From Pseudomonadota bacterium (GTDB lineage: Bacteria; Pseudomonadota; Gammaproteobacteria; SZUA-229): a stretch of DNA of 7,114 nucleotides. How positions within the stretch are numbered: position 1 is the first letter of the stretch; each line of letters starts with the position of its first letter. Below are positions 1 through 6,951 of this stretch, piece by piece. Position numbers and translations under genes: made by a program. The stretch is taken from positions 1 through 7,114 of the forward strand of contig JADFWF010000313.1 of the NCBI GenBank assembly GCA_015222965.1, given 5' to 3'. Below the pieces are notes generated by a model. The model saw only the letters and a list, made by a program, of their open reading frames with translations, had not been told where the DNA came from and ran no database searches.

Positions 1-482
1 GATGTATACCAGTCTTCAGGATAACCATCAAATTGTGGTTTAGTATGCGCACCATGCAAATGAACCACTGTGCGAACTTCTGGTTCACCTTTGTCAGTGC
101 CATGCAAAGTTGTGTCGATAGGAAACAGGTGCGACAGAGGCAATTCATTTATCCATTTCACGGCAACCGGCTTATCTTTTCTTGCCTCGATTGTTGGACC
201 AGGAAAACTGCCCTCGAAACCCCAGACCGTCGTTGCTGGGAAACCCGTTGGCAACACCTGTTGCTGAAACTCAGACATCGTCACTTTATAGGATGCAGCG
301 TTTTTAGATTCTCCGGTGGGATTAAGTGTTGCTGGAATGGGTAAAGGATCTTCGAATTTTGGTATTACATCTGGATTTAGAGGTGGGCTGGTATTCATGT
401 TTGCCATGCCCTGTCGCCATGGAACAGCAAAACCACCTACAGTTAATGCGCTTGCTTTAAGAAATTGCCTTCTTGTACTCAT
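1..482 (-). CDS. Multicopper oxidase (CotA/bilirubin oxidase-like), Tat-exported, N-terminal part only
   Basis: Seen: an open frame from an ATG at 480-482 running off the left edge, giving 160 residues. The start has an excellent Shine-Dalgarno AGGAGG (489-494) six bases upstream. The N-terminus STRRQFLKASA (residues 2-12) is a twin-arginine signal followed by a short hydrophobic stretch. Residues 86-100 read VWGFEGSFPGPTIEA, the classic cupredoxin-domain-1 entry of multicopper oxidases. HLHG at 141-144 followed by DGYPEDWYT (152-160) is the first copper-binding motif, whose histidines in this family bind the type 2 and type 3 coppers. Family knowledge: these enzymes oxidise phenols, metal ions or bilirubin-like substrates and reduce O2 to water, folded with copper and exported by Tat in Gram-negatives. 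The C-terminal half with the type 1 copper site lies outside the window, so substrate class cannot be judged. It is transcribed divergently from the porin gene. Confidence 0.9.
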   Translation of the reverse strand, partial: MSTRRQFLKASALTVGGFAVPWRQGMANMNTSPPLNPDVIPKFEDPLPIPATLNPTGESKNAASYKVTMSEFQQQVLPTGFPATTVWGFEGSFPGPTIEARKDKPVAVKWINELPLSHLFPIDTTLHGTDKGEPEVRTVVHLHGAHTKPQFDGYPEDWYT

Positions 483-888
483 TTACTTCCTCCTGATAAC
501 GATTGGTTGGTCGTTCATTAAGAGCACTCGAATCTCGAACTTGCTCCCGTTTAAACTCCTATGTTTATGTCATCATGATACGAGATAAAAAACAGCCATG
601 AAATGTAAATAATCAGACAATTTGTCAGCGTTAACAAATGCTTATAAACAAAAATGGGGGTGGAGAAATTATAATTCTATCATTTCGTATGATCGTTATT
701 GGCGATAGCCGCTATTGGTTCAATGCATAGTTATTGCCATTCACAAAATTAAATACTGTCATTTTTTAAAATCAATTCCCTTTATATTTACTGACTTCTT
801 GTAACAGTATCGTCGCAACATTGTAGCAACGTGGTAATAAACCGCGAATAAGCTTCCCTTCGTTAATTTTTCAAACGGGAGTTTATAA
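483..888. other. Divergent intergenic region between oxidase and porin genes
   Basis: This 406-bp AT-rich stretch has no credible ORF and must hold both divergent promoters. Visible items: an odd dyad GACAA-T-TTGTC at 616-626; the perfect palindrome AATTATAATT at 667-676, which carries a TATAAT on each strand but has no good -35 box at 16-18 bp on either side; three TATTGG/TATTGC-type words at about 696, 712 and 730; an ATAGC-C-GCTAT dyad at 705-715; and a single CTGTCAT word at 756-762. The porin ribosome site GGGAG is at 877-881. I cannot assign a promoter to either gene with confidence. Confidence 0.6.
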
Positions 889-2034
889 ATGCAATTAACT
901 ACAAACAAAATAATTAAACTGGCTGTTATTTCAGCATTGGCTATACCTTCATCTGTGCTTGCAGGTGGTATCACTTATAAAGACGGTGATAAATATTTAA
1001 AAGTTGGTGGCCGTATCCAGCTGCAATATCACCAGGTAAAACCTGATGGTGGCGAAACCACTGATGATATCTTCTTCAGAAGATTAAGACCTTATATTGA
1101 GGGCAGTACACATAAAGACTGGAAAGCAAAGATCCAGTGGGACATGGGTAAGGCAACCAAAGATAATGAAATAGCCATTAAAGATGCCTATTTTCAATAT
1201 AAGGGAATGAAAAATGCAAAGCTGACAATCGGTAATGCCAACTTTCCATTCTCACGTGAATTTCTTACCTCGTCAAAATATCAGCAACTCGTCGAACGCA
1301 CATTTGTTGGTGATCACAACTATGGCACACCGGATCGTAATGTAGGTGTTCACTTTACCGGTAACACAGAGAGTAAAAAAGTAACCTGGGGTGCTTCTGG
1401 TACGATCGCTTCGATTGACCCGGATGCGAAAAAACTGGATTTTGATACACCGGTAAACACTAACGATGATTTTAATGATGGTTTCATGATCGGTGGCCGT
1501 GTTGATTTCCATCCCTTTGGTAAATTGAAATTTTCTCAGGGCGATTTCTCTAAAAAGACAAAAGCTACTATTGGCTTAGCGGCATATAACTGGAGCAACG
1601 ATGGTGACAATAATACATACACACCCGGTGCTACCAGCAAAGCAGATATTGATGCGGTAACAGGTCTCGAAATCAGTGGTGCATTCCGCGCGGCTGGTTT
1701 TTCTGTCGATGCACAGTACAACTCATTTGATGCTGACACTGTTGAGACGGGTTTTAACGGCGGTTTATATAAAAATGGTTCGACGACATTAACAAATACT
1801 GCTATCGAAGGCGGTTATATGATCAAAGATACCATTGAACTTGTTGCCGGATATCAAACGCAGGACGCTGATGGTTACGTCACATCCTGGGATCGTACAT
1901 CAGTCGGTGCGAACTGGTTTATCCAGAAGCATGATATCAAGGTTCAACTGACCTACCGAATGGGTGAGAACCTTAACGGTGTCGAAAACAATGATGAAGA
2001 CGAAGTGTTCTTGCAGACACAGTTTGTGTTTTAA
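889..2034 (+). CDS. Outer-membrane porin, OprO/OprP (Porin_O_P) family
   Basis: A 381-residue protein, complete and of usual length for the family. Residues 1-25 form a Sec signal peptide ending SVLA before GGITYKDG. The early mature sequence LKVGGRIQLQYH (about 37-48) and FFRRLRPYIEGS are typical first strands of this barrel. The segment LTIGNANFPFSREFLTSSKY (about 111-130), followed by ERTF and GTPDRNVGVHF, is the most conserved stretch of the family. The C-terminus FLQTQFVF ends in Phe, the signal for BAM insertion. Start: ATG with GGGAG seven bases upstream. Family knowledge: 16-stranded trimeric barrels that in Pseudomonas take up phosphate or polyphosphate; many relatives have unproved substrates. 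No convincing Pho box was seen upstream, so phosphate specificity is not supported here. It is divergent from the multicopper oxidase gene, and no clear terminator follows it. Confidence 0.9.
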   Translation: MQLTTNKIIKLAVISALAIPSSVLAGGITYKDGDKYLKVGGRIQLQYHQVKPDGGETTDDIFFRRLRPYIEGSTHKDWKAKIQWDMGKATKDNEIAIKDAYFQYKGMKNAKLTIGNANFPFSREFLTSSKYQQLVERTFVGDHNYGTPDRNVGVHFTGNTESKKVTWGASGTIASIDPDAKKLDFDTPVNTNDDFNDGFMIGGRVDFHPFGKLKFSQGDFSKKTKATIGLAAYNWSNDGDNNTYTPGATSKADIDAVTGLEISGAFRAAGFSVDAQYNSFDADTVETGFNGGLYKNGSTTLTNTAIEGGYMIKDTIELVAGYQTQDADGYVTSWDRTSVGANWFIQKHDIKVQLTYRMGENLNGVENNDEDEVFLQTQFVF

Positions 2035-2247
2035 ATCAGGTCATAGCTGACAGAATGGACTCCTGCTCGCCATGGATGGCCTCTCATTAACAATACAAAG
2101 CTGTTACCTTACATCTGGCAATTTTGTATTTTCTGATATACGTTAATAATTATTTTAGTTTGTCCAATATGATTGTTTTTGACAGATGAATTTTATATAG
2201 TTATTGGTATAGGTTATTAATCTAAGTCACAGATATGGGTGGACAAT
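2035..2247 (+). other. Intergenic region between porin and sulfur-globule-like gene
   Basis: A 213-bp AT-rich gap with no credible ORF. No stem followed by a T run was found after the porin stop; the small palindromes GTCA-TAGC-TGAC (2040-2051) and GCCAT-GG-ATGGC (about 2069-2080) are too short or lack a T run. The long gap and a perfect TTGACA in its distal half suggest that the downstream gene has its own promoter. Confidence 0.5.
2179..2207 (+). promoter_or_regulatory. Candidate promoter of the sulfur-globule-like gene
   Basis: A perfect -35 box TTGACA lies at 2179-2184. The best-spaced -10 is TATTGG at 2202-2207 (17-bp spacer), which matches the consensus at only three of six positions. 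A TATAGG at 2208-2213 is slightly better but sits 23 bp away. Either an activator is needed or the TTGACA is fortuitous. Confidence 0.3.
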
Positions 2248-2622
2248 ATGAAAATCATAACAGCTGTCACAGCATCGATTCTTACAGTTATGTCTTCTTC
2301 ATCCAGCGCCTGGTGGAACAACAATAATAATCAAAATAACTGGAACAACAACGGCTACTACGATGGTAGGTATGATGGCAGGGGTGATACCTCTGGTGAT
2401 GGTTCACTGGGTTTTCATGGTGATTTCAGAATTAAGATGAAAATGCGTGGCAAGGGCGATCACAGTATTGATGCATATAATCAGGGCTATTGGAATAATG
2501 GCTGGGACAATGGCTGGAATAATGCCTATTACAATAACTATAGCAACAGTCGCCAACCATATTATGGCCCTTATTACGGGTCACGTAATGGCGCGCAACC
2601 GTACCAGGCTCCGCAGAGATAA
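2248..2622 (+). CDS. Secreted Asn/Gly/Tyr/Trp-rich protein, sulfur globule protein-like
   Basis: A 124-residue protein from the ATG at 2248, preceded by GGGTGG with about five bases of spacing. A GTG nine bases further upstream (2239) is in frame but would lie inside that ribosome site, so I prefer the ATG. Residues 1-21 are a Sec signal peptide ending SSSSSA, followed by WW and a long Asn tract. Next come YDGRYDGRGD, then GDFRIKMKMRGKGD (about 57-70), then Asn/Gly/Trp/Tyr repeats such as NNGWDNGWNN and a tail with PYYGPYYG. The order (AWW after cleavage, DG/GD-rich linker, GDF...M.M.G.G, aromatic PYYG tail) matches my memory of the sulfur globule proteins of Allochromatium and related sulfur oxidisers. 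Those proteins coat intracellular or periplasmic sulfur deposits. No enzyme motif is present. An alternative is an unrelated low-complexity envelope protein, since composition alone can mislead. Confidence 0.65.
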   Translation: MKIITAVTASILTVMSSSSSAWWNNNNNQNNWNNNGYYDGRYDGRGDTSGDGSLGFHGDFRIKMKMRGKGDHSIDAYNQGYWNNGWDNGWNNAYYNNYSNSRQPYYGPYYGSRNGAQPYQAPQR

Positions 2623-2661
2623 TACTTTGTCATGCTGAACGATGCCGATGTATCGGTCGGG

Positions 2662-3246
2662 TTATTTCTCACCCCATAACTCGTTTAGTCGATTATCACG
2701 ACCGCAACTGAATCGATAATATTTATATCGTAGCGGATTCTTCTGATAGTAATCCTGATGATAATCTTCTGCCGGGTAGAACGTACTGGCAGCGATGATT
2801 TCGGTAGCGATTGCTCCTTTGAAAGGTTTGTTATCTTCTAACTGTTGTAAAGATTGATTTGCCGCAGATTTTTGTGCTTCTCCGAGGTAATAAATACCGG
2901 AGCGGTATTGTGAACCGGAATCACAGAACTGACGATCGACGGTAACCGGGTCAATATTTTTCCAGAATATCTTTAATAGCTCATCATAAGAAACTTTATT
3001 GGGATCAAACACTATCTGTATCGCTTCCGTATGGCCAGTAGAACCTGCTGACACTTCTCTGTATGTCGGGTTTCTCTTATGGCCTGAGGTATAACCTGAG
3101 GTTGTGGATATGACGCCATCGACCTTGTCAAAAGGGGGTTCCATGCACCAGAAGCAGCCGCCGGCAAAAATAGCCGTCTCATTCTGGGGTTCTGCAAATA
3201 CGTGGGTGAATAGTAAACTTAAAAAGACTGCCAGGGGTAACTTCAT
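2662..3246 (-). CDS. msrA: Peptide methionine sulfoxide reductase A, exported
   Basis: A 194-residue protein that reduces methionine-S-sulfoxide in oxidised proteins. GGCFWC at 29-34 holds the catalytic Cys31. SGYTSGHKRNPTYREVSAGSTGHTEA is split here for reading: SGYTSG at 50-55, NPTYREV at 59-65 and GHTEA at 71-75 are all family signatures. DSGSQYRS at 109-116 is the substrate-pocket motif. Further cysteines at 108 and 181 (YRFSCGRD) could resolve the sulfenic acid. Residues 1-18 form a short Sec signal peptide ending HVFA, so the enzyme should act in the periplasm, unlike the cytoplasmic E. coli form. It is a single MsrA domain with no MsrB or thioredoxin fusion. The ribosome site is weak (GGAT about 6-9 bases before the ATG). 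The 140-bp gap to the upstream small gene suggests separate transcription, though no strong promoter was found. Periplasmic reductant supply cannot be inferred from the window. Confidence 0.95.
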   Translation of the reverse strand: MKLPLAVFLSLLFTHVFAEPQNETAIFAGGCFWCMEPPFDKVDGVISTTSGYTSGHKRNPTYREVSAGSTGHTEAIQIVFDPNKVSYDELLKIFWKNIDPVTVDRQFCDSGSQYRSGIYYLGEAQKSAANQSLQQLEDNKPFKGAIATEIIAASTFYPAEDYHQDYYQKNPLRYKYYRFSCGRDNRLNELWGEK

Positions 3247-3334
3247 TATTTATCCGTAATTAAAATAGTGAAAGTAGGACTGCAAAATTCCTTTTAAGTT
3301 TCTGAAGTATGGAGAATTTTTTGGCAAAGAAAGC

Positions 3335-3360
3335 AGAGTCATATTTTGCTGCATGACCCT
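3335..3360 (-). terminator. Possible hairpin terminator after the small acidic gene
   Basis: On the minus strand AGGGTCAT and ATGACTCT can form eight pairs, one of them G-U, around a 10-base loop. The following bases are GCTTTCTTT, a broken T run. It lies 27 bp past the stop of the 69-residue gene, a natural terminator position, but the stem is AT-rich and the loop is large. Confidence 0.3.
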
Positions 3361-3386
3361 GCGATATGAGCTACTTAGGTTATTAG

Positions 3387-3596
3387 TTAACCTTCTGCGA
3401 CATAATCGTCGCTATCGTTACCCTTGAGGACCTTCTTATCCTCTAGCTCCATTTCCATGTAGATTTTTTTGTTTTCTTCGTTCTCGAAGTAGATCTCCAG
3501 TCCGTTTTCTCCATCACCTTCGTACAGACAGGGATGATGTTCCGGGTCTGGAACTTCTTGTAAAGAGATGGGGTCAAGCGTTGTACGAATATGCAT
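3387..3596 (-). CDS. Small, highly acidic protein of unknown function (69 residues)
   Basis: I do not recognise this protein. The frame is open further upstream, but the ATG at 3594-3596 is the evident start because AGGAGG (3604-3609) sits seven bases before it. The product has 19 acidic against 6 basic residues, one Cys (residue 23, in EHHPCLYEGD), two adjacent His, and no signal peptide or membrane segment. The centre NGLEIYFENEENKKIYMEME reads like a pair of beta-strands around a charged turn; the C-terminal tail is acidic and probably flexible. An IscR-like operator covering a TTGACT -35 box lies directly upstream, which hints at a role under iron-sulfur or oxidative stress. The next gene downstream is msrA, 140 bp away, so a common operon is possible but not shown. 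Strong ribosome site, clean start and operator argue for a real gene. Confidence 0.75.
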   Translation of the reverse strand: MHIRTTLDPISLQEVPDPEHHPCLYEGDGENGLEIYFENEENKKIYMEMELEDKKVLKGNDSDDYVAEG

Positions 3597-3603
3597 GATG
3601 TGT

Positions 3604-3609
3604 CCTCCT
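3604..3609 (-). promoter_or_regulatory. Shine-Dalgarno site fixing the start of the small acidic gene
   Basis: A perfect AGGAGG on the minus strand, seven bases before the ATG at 3596. It rules out the longer 88-residue reading that would begin at 3653, inside the putative promoter/operator. Confidence 0.85.
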
Positions 3610-3632
3610 GTTGAGTACACTATCAATGTTAA

Positions 3633-3657
3633 ATAACCTACTACATTAGTCAAGTAT
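3633..3657 (-). promoter_or_regulatory. IscR type-1-like operator over a -35 box, upstream of the small acidic gene
   Basis: Read on the minus strand, the left half is ATACTTGACT, the centre AATGT and the right half AGTAGGTTAT. Against the IscR type-1 consensus as I remember it (left ATASYYGACT, centre RWWWY, right AGTCRRSTAT) the match is 10/10, 4/5 and 8/10, that is 22 of 25 positions. The embedded TTGACT (3648-3653) is a good -35 box. The -10 at 17-bp spacing is AACATT (3625-3630), only three of six. Family knowledge: the [2Fe-2S] form of IscR binds such sites, often over the -35 box, and represses. Placement 37 bp before the start codon fits an operator. Confidence 0.55.
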
Positions 3658-3680
3658 TAGCATTAGAGATCACAGGGTCT

Positions 3681-4364
3681 TTAAAACATAAAACCAAAGA
3701 TAAAGCGATATGTGATGAAATCCGGGGTATTGGCAGTATCAAGATAGTTCTTTCCGGCCTGGCCCTTGATAAAAAGCTTGCGGTTAAAATCATATCGCAG
3801 ACCCAGTGCGGCCCCATAATTTAACTCTGTTGAGGTAAAAGTCTGTGCCACCGGGCCGCAAACGTAGCCCCAATATGGATACCACCAGCAACCTGTACCT
3901 ACATTTCCGGTAAGGATTCCCGAGTCGATATAGGTAGACCCTATATTGCCCGTTACATATGGCGTAAATGGTGTACTCAGGAAGTTAAAGGTGAAGCCAA
4001 AGTTTATCGAACTAGTGTACAAAGAATGTGAATTAGTTACCGGTGTTTGGCTGGGGTCTGAATTAGCGGGATCGGGAACAGAGGTGCTCGTATAATTGGA
4101 GTTGCTGGAGGAAAAATCCAGACTAAGTTCAATATGTGAATTGATGTTGTAGCCCATGCCAAAACCGATACTTGAGCGTTTGTTTAAAGATGCCTGGGCA
4201 CCATTATCAAATTCTATAACTTTTGAATTGGTTATCTGTGGCGCCAGGTAAAACTCCCATTTTTCAACACGGGAGTCATAGAATGCGGCATCAGCATTCG
4301 TGCTGATCACCGCCAATAAGATAAAGGATAATTTAATGAGGTTGGTGCTTGCTCTGTATGGCAT
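3681..4364 (-). CDS. Small outer-membrane beta-barrel protein (OmpA-like barrel / OMP_b-brl type)
   Basis: A 227-residue protein with an N-terminal signal peptide ending NADA (residues about 1-26) before AFYDSR. The rest alternates polar and hydrophobic residues in barrel-strand fashion: KWEFYLAPQI (35-44), SSIGFGMGYNI (64-74), HIELSLDFSS (77-86), SINFGFTFNFL (119-129), TPYVTGNIGSTYI (134-146), LNYGAALGLRYDF (181-193), KLFIKGQAGKNYL (196-208) and TYRFIFGFMF (218-227), consistent with eight strands and a terminal Phe. A Ser/Thr/Pro-rich loop spans about 86-116. An aromatic loop between Cys159 and Cys169 (CWWYPYWGYVC) could be closed by a disulfide and would face the surface. There is no OmpA peptidoglycan domain. 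The function is unknown; such barrels are structural, adhesive or transport proteins. The ribosome site is poor, so the start rests on the signal peptide. A dyad and a terminator separate it from the dksA-like gene. Confidence 0.75.
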   Translation of the reverse strand: MPYRASTNLIKLSFILLAVISTNADAAFYDSRVEKWEFYLAPQITNSKVIEFDNGAQASLNKRSSIGFGMGYNINSHIELSLDFSSSNSNYTSTSVPDPANSDPSQTPVTNSHSLYTSSINFGFTFNFLSTPFTPYVTGNIGSTYIDSGILTGNVGTGCWWYPYWGYVCGPVAQTFTSTELNYGAALGLRYDFNRKLFIKGQAGKNYLDTANTPDFITYRFIFGFMF

Positions 4365-4401
4365 GATTATCTAGCGTATATGGCTGGCGTAGTTAGGTAG
4401 A

Positions 4402-4418
4402 TGCTGATTGTATCAGCA
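4402..4418 (-). promoter_or_regulatory. Perfect 7-bp dyad (possible operator or leader hairpin) upstream of the barrel gene
   Basis: TGCTGAT and ATCAGCA are perfect inverted repeats three bases apart, 38-54 bp before the start codon at 4364. On the minus strand the dyad contains TACAAT (4409-4414 region), a five-of-six match to a -10 box, although no good -35 box lies 16-18 bp upstream. It could be a repressor site over the promoter, or a 7-bp hairpin in the leader with a very tight three-base loop. There is no T run, so it is not a terminator. Confidence 0.4.
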
Positions 4419-4448
4419 AACCATGCACCCATGAGGCTGCGCTATCGG

Positions 4449-4472
4449 AAATAAATAAGCCGTGAACGGCCT
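4449..4472 (-). terminator. Probable rho-independent terminator of the YdcH/DksA-like operon
   Basis: On the minus strand, GCCG-TTCA-CGGC (4459-4470) forms a compact GC stem, flanked by AA before and TT after with one bulged G, followed by TTATTTATTT. It lies about 30 bp past the stop of the dksA-like gene and before the barrel gene. The T run is interrupted, so efficiency is uncertain. Confidence 0.5.
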
Positions 4473-4502
4473 TTAGAAGCTGCTTTTCAGTCAGTGAAAT
4501 AT

Positions 4503-4826
4503 CTATTCGGCGCAGCCGATACAGGTAGTAACGTACGGCAACGCTGCCAGCCTGGCATCGGGGATTTTTTCACCACAACTGGCACAGGTTCCATATACAC
4601 CATCTTTTATACGCGACAGTGCTGAATCAATCAGATGAATAGTCTGCTGCGCTTCTTCATCGATCGCAAAAAGAACTTCATCATTTTCACGTTGCGTGAC
4701 CTGCTCAGCAAAGTCTTTTTCTACGGGCTCTTTTTTATGATGGATATCAGCGTCTATAGCGTCGACCCTGTGTTTTAGTTCCTTGCGAAGCCTTAGCAGT
4801 TGAACGGTGTTTACCTGGTATGGCAT
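4503..4826 (-). CDS. DksA/TraR-family C4 zinc-finger protein
   Basis: A 107-residue protein. The first 75 residues form a mostly helical, charged region able to make a coiled coil, with DFAEQVTQRENDEV (about 38-51) at the place of the DksA coiled-coil tip. The C-terminal zinc finger is complete: Cys81, Cys84, Cys102 and Cys105, with the family spacing and the signature YGTCASCGEKIPDARL. DksA itself (about 150 residues) enters the RNA polymerase secondary channel and potentiates ppGpp; this shorter protein belongs to the TraR/YbiI-like group, where few roles are known, so a housekeeping DksA role is not assumed. The start is supported by CAGGAA (4833-4838) six bases upstream. It follows the YdcH gene by 34 bp in the same direction, so the two are probably cotranscribed. 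Confidence 0.9.
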   Translation of the reverse strand: MPYQVNTVQLLRLRKELKHRVDAIDADIHHKKEPVEKDFAEQVTQRENDEVLFAIDEEAQQTIHLIDSALSRIKDGVYGTCASCGEKIPDARLAALPYVTTCIGCAE

Positions 4827-4860
4827 GTTAGTTTCCTGTAATAATTATTAAGTGTAAAAC

Positions 4861-5097
4861 TCAAGCTCTAAGCATGCTGTAAATCAGATCTTTGAGGTGG
4901 AGGCGTTCCTTCTTTATGCTATCGAGGTACGCGTCATTGACAACTTCTATCCCTTGCTCTGCACGAAATATAGATTTATCAATGCCTTCATATTCGTGTG
5001 CCAGACGGCGGAAATGTGCATTATTCATTTTAAGATCATGAATAGTTTCTTTGTGCTCGGCAAATTCTTCAATTAGTGGGTGATGCGTGATTGGCAT
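4861..5097 (-). CDS. YdcH/DUF465 family small coiled-coil protein
   Basis: A 78-residue, soluble, helix-rich protein. The N-terminal HHPLIEEFAEHKETIHDLK (about 5-23) followed by NAHFRRLAHEYEGIDKSIFRAE (about 26-47, quoted in pieces: HFRRLAHEYEGID) and the basic KKERLHLKDLIYSML end are the normal pattern of the DUF465/YdcH family, and the length is right. Its molecular role is not established. The start ATG is preceded by a GAGAGAGA purine run (5102-5109 region). It is the first gene of a likely pair with the dksA-like gene and is separated from pgm by 94 bp, in which a weak promoter TTGATT-16-TATACG can be drawn, so it may be transcribed independently of pgm. Confidence 0.88.
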   Translation of the reverse strand: MPITHHPLIEEFAEHKETIHDLKMNNAHFRRLAHEYEGIDKSIFRAEQGIEVVNDAYLDSIKKERLHLKDLIYSMLRA

Positions 5098-5157
5098 GTA
5101 TGTCTCTCTCTGGATAGGATATCTTCCGAGTTAACTACATACCGTATATTCCTGCCT

Positions 5158-5191
5158 TGATTAGAATCAATTAATCTTATAACTTGTCTAA

Positions 5192-5194
<3 letters not shown>
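5158..5194. repeat. Inverted repeat straddling the pgm stop codon
   Basis: TGATTAGA (5158-5165) and TCTAATCA (5187-5194) are perfect 8-bp inverted repeats 21 bp apart. With a bulged base they extend by CC/GG to ten pairs. The distal arm contains the TGA stop of pgm. There is no T run after it, so it is at best an mRNA 3'-end hairpin or a protein site before the YdcH gene. Confidence 0.4.
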
Positions 5195-6832
<1,638 letters not shown>

Positions 6833-6855
6833 TTATCGCTATCGATTAGTGATTT

Positions 6856-6861
6856 TTTATA
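6856..6861 (-). promoter_or_regulatory. Candidate -10 box for pgm
   Basis: TATAAA on the minus strand, about 30 bp before the pgm start codon, matches the -10 consensus at five of six positions. The sequence at -35 (GACTCT region, inside the REP-like element flank) is not a recognisable -35 box, so this is only a suggestion. Confidence 0.25.
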
Positions 6862-6881
6862 CTGGTGTTTGCTTACAGAGA

Positions 6882-6907
6882 GTCGCGCTTCACGAAAGCG
6901 CTCCTAC
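6882..6907 (-). repeat. REP-like palindromic element with GTAG head
   Basis: On the minus strand the element reads GTAGGA, then stem GCGCTT, loop TCGTG, stem AAGCGC, then GAC. A GTAG tetranucleotide just before an imperfect GC palindrome, and the wording GTAGGAGCG...GCGAC, are the hallmarks of dispersed REP sequences of many gammaproteobacteria, which are mobilised by RAYT (TnpA-REP) transposases. It lies between pgm and the upstream gene, the usual extragenic place. Only one copy is in the window, so its repetitive nature is inferred from resemblance. No T run follows, which speaks against a plain terminator. Confidence 0.6.
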
Positions 6908-6951
6908 TGGTTTGCTGTTTAAACTTATAATTTAAAACTGACCTTTAAAAA

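Noticed and set aside
33..588. Plus-strand ORFs of 65-103 codons at the left edge
   Set aside because: They overlap the multicopper oxidase frame on the opposite strand, which has a Tat signal, copper motif and ribosome site.
667..676. AATTATAATT as a bidirectional promoter
   Set aside because: It offers TATAAT on both strands, but no -35-like hexamer occurs at 16-18 bp on either side.
756..762. CTGTCAT resembling half a Pho box upstream of the OprO/P-type porin
   Set aside because: A PhoB site needs a second direct repeat 11 bp on; the bases there (TAAAATC) do not match, and the next similar word (CTGACTT near 790) is out of phase.
2040..2080. Small palindromes after the porin stop as a terminator
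   Set aside because: GTCA-TAGC-TGAC and GCCAT-GG-ATGGC are too short, and no T run follows.
2645..2656. CCGAT-GT-ATCGG palindrome between the convergent genes as a bidirectional terminator
   Set aside because: The stem is only four or five pairs with a tiny loop, and neither strand has a T run after it.
3597..3653. N-terminal extension of the small acidic protein to 88 residues
   Set aside because: The extension would be translated from within the operator/-35 region, whereas a perfect AGGAGG precedes the internal ATG.
4356..5097. Shared ATGCCA start wording in three consecutive minus-strand genes
   Set aside because: The barrel, dksA-like and YdcH genes all begin ATGCCA, but their upstream sequences and proteins are unrelated, so coincidence is the simplest reading.
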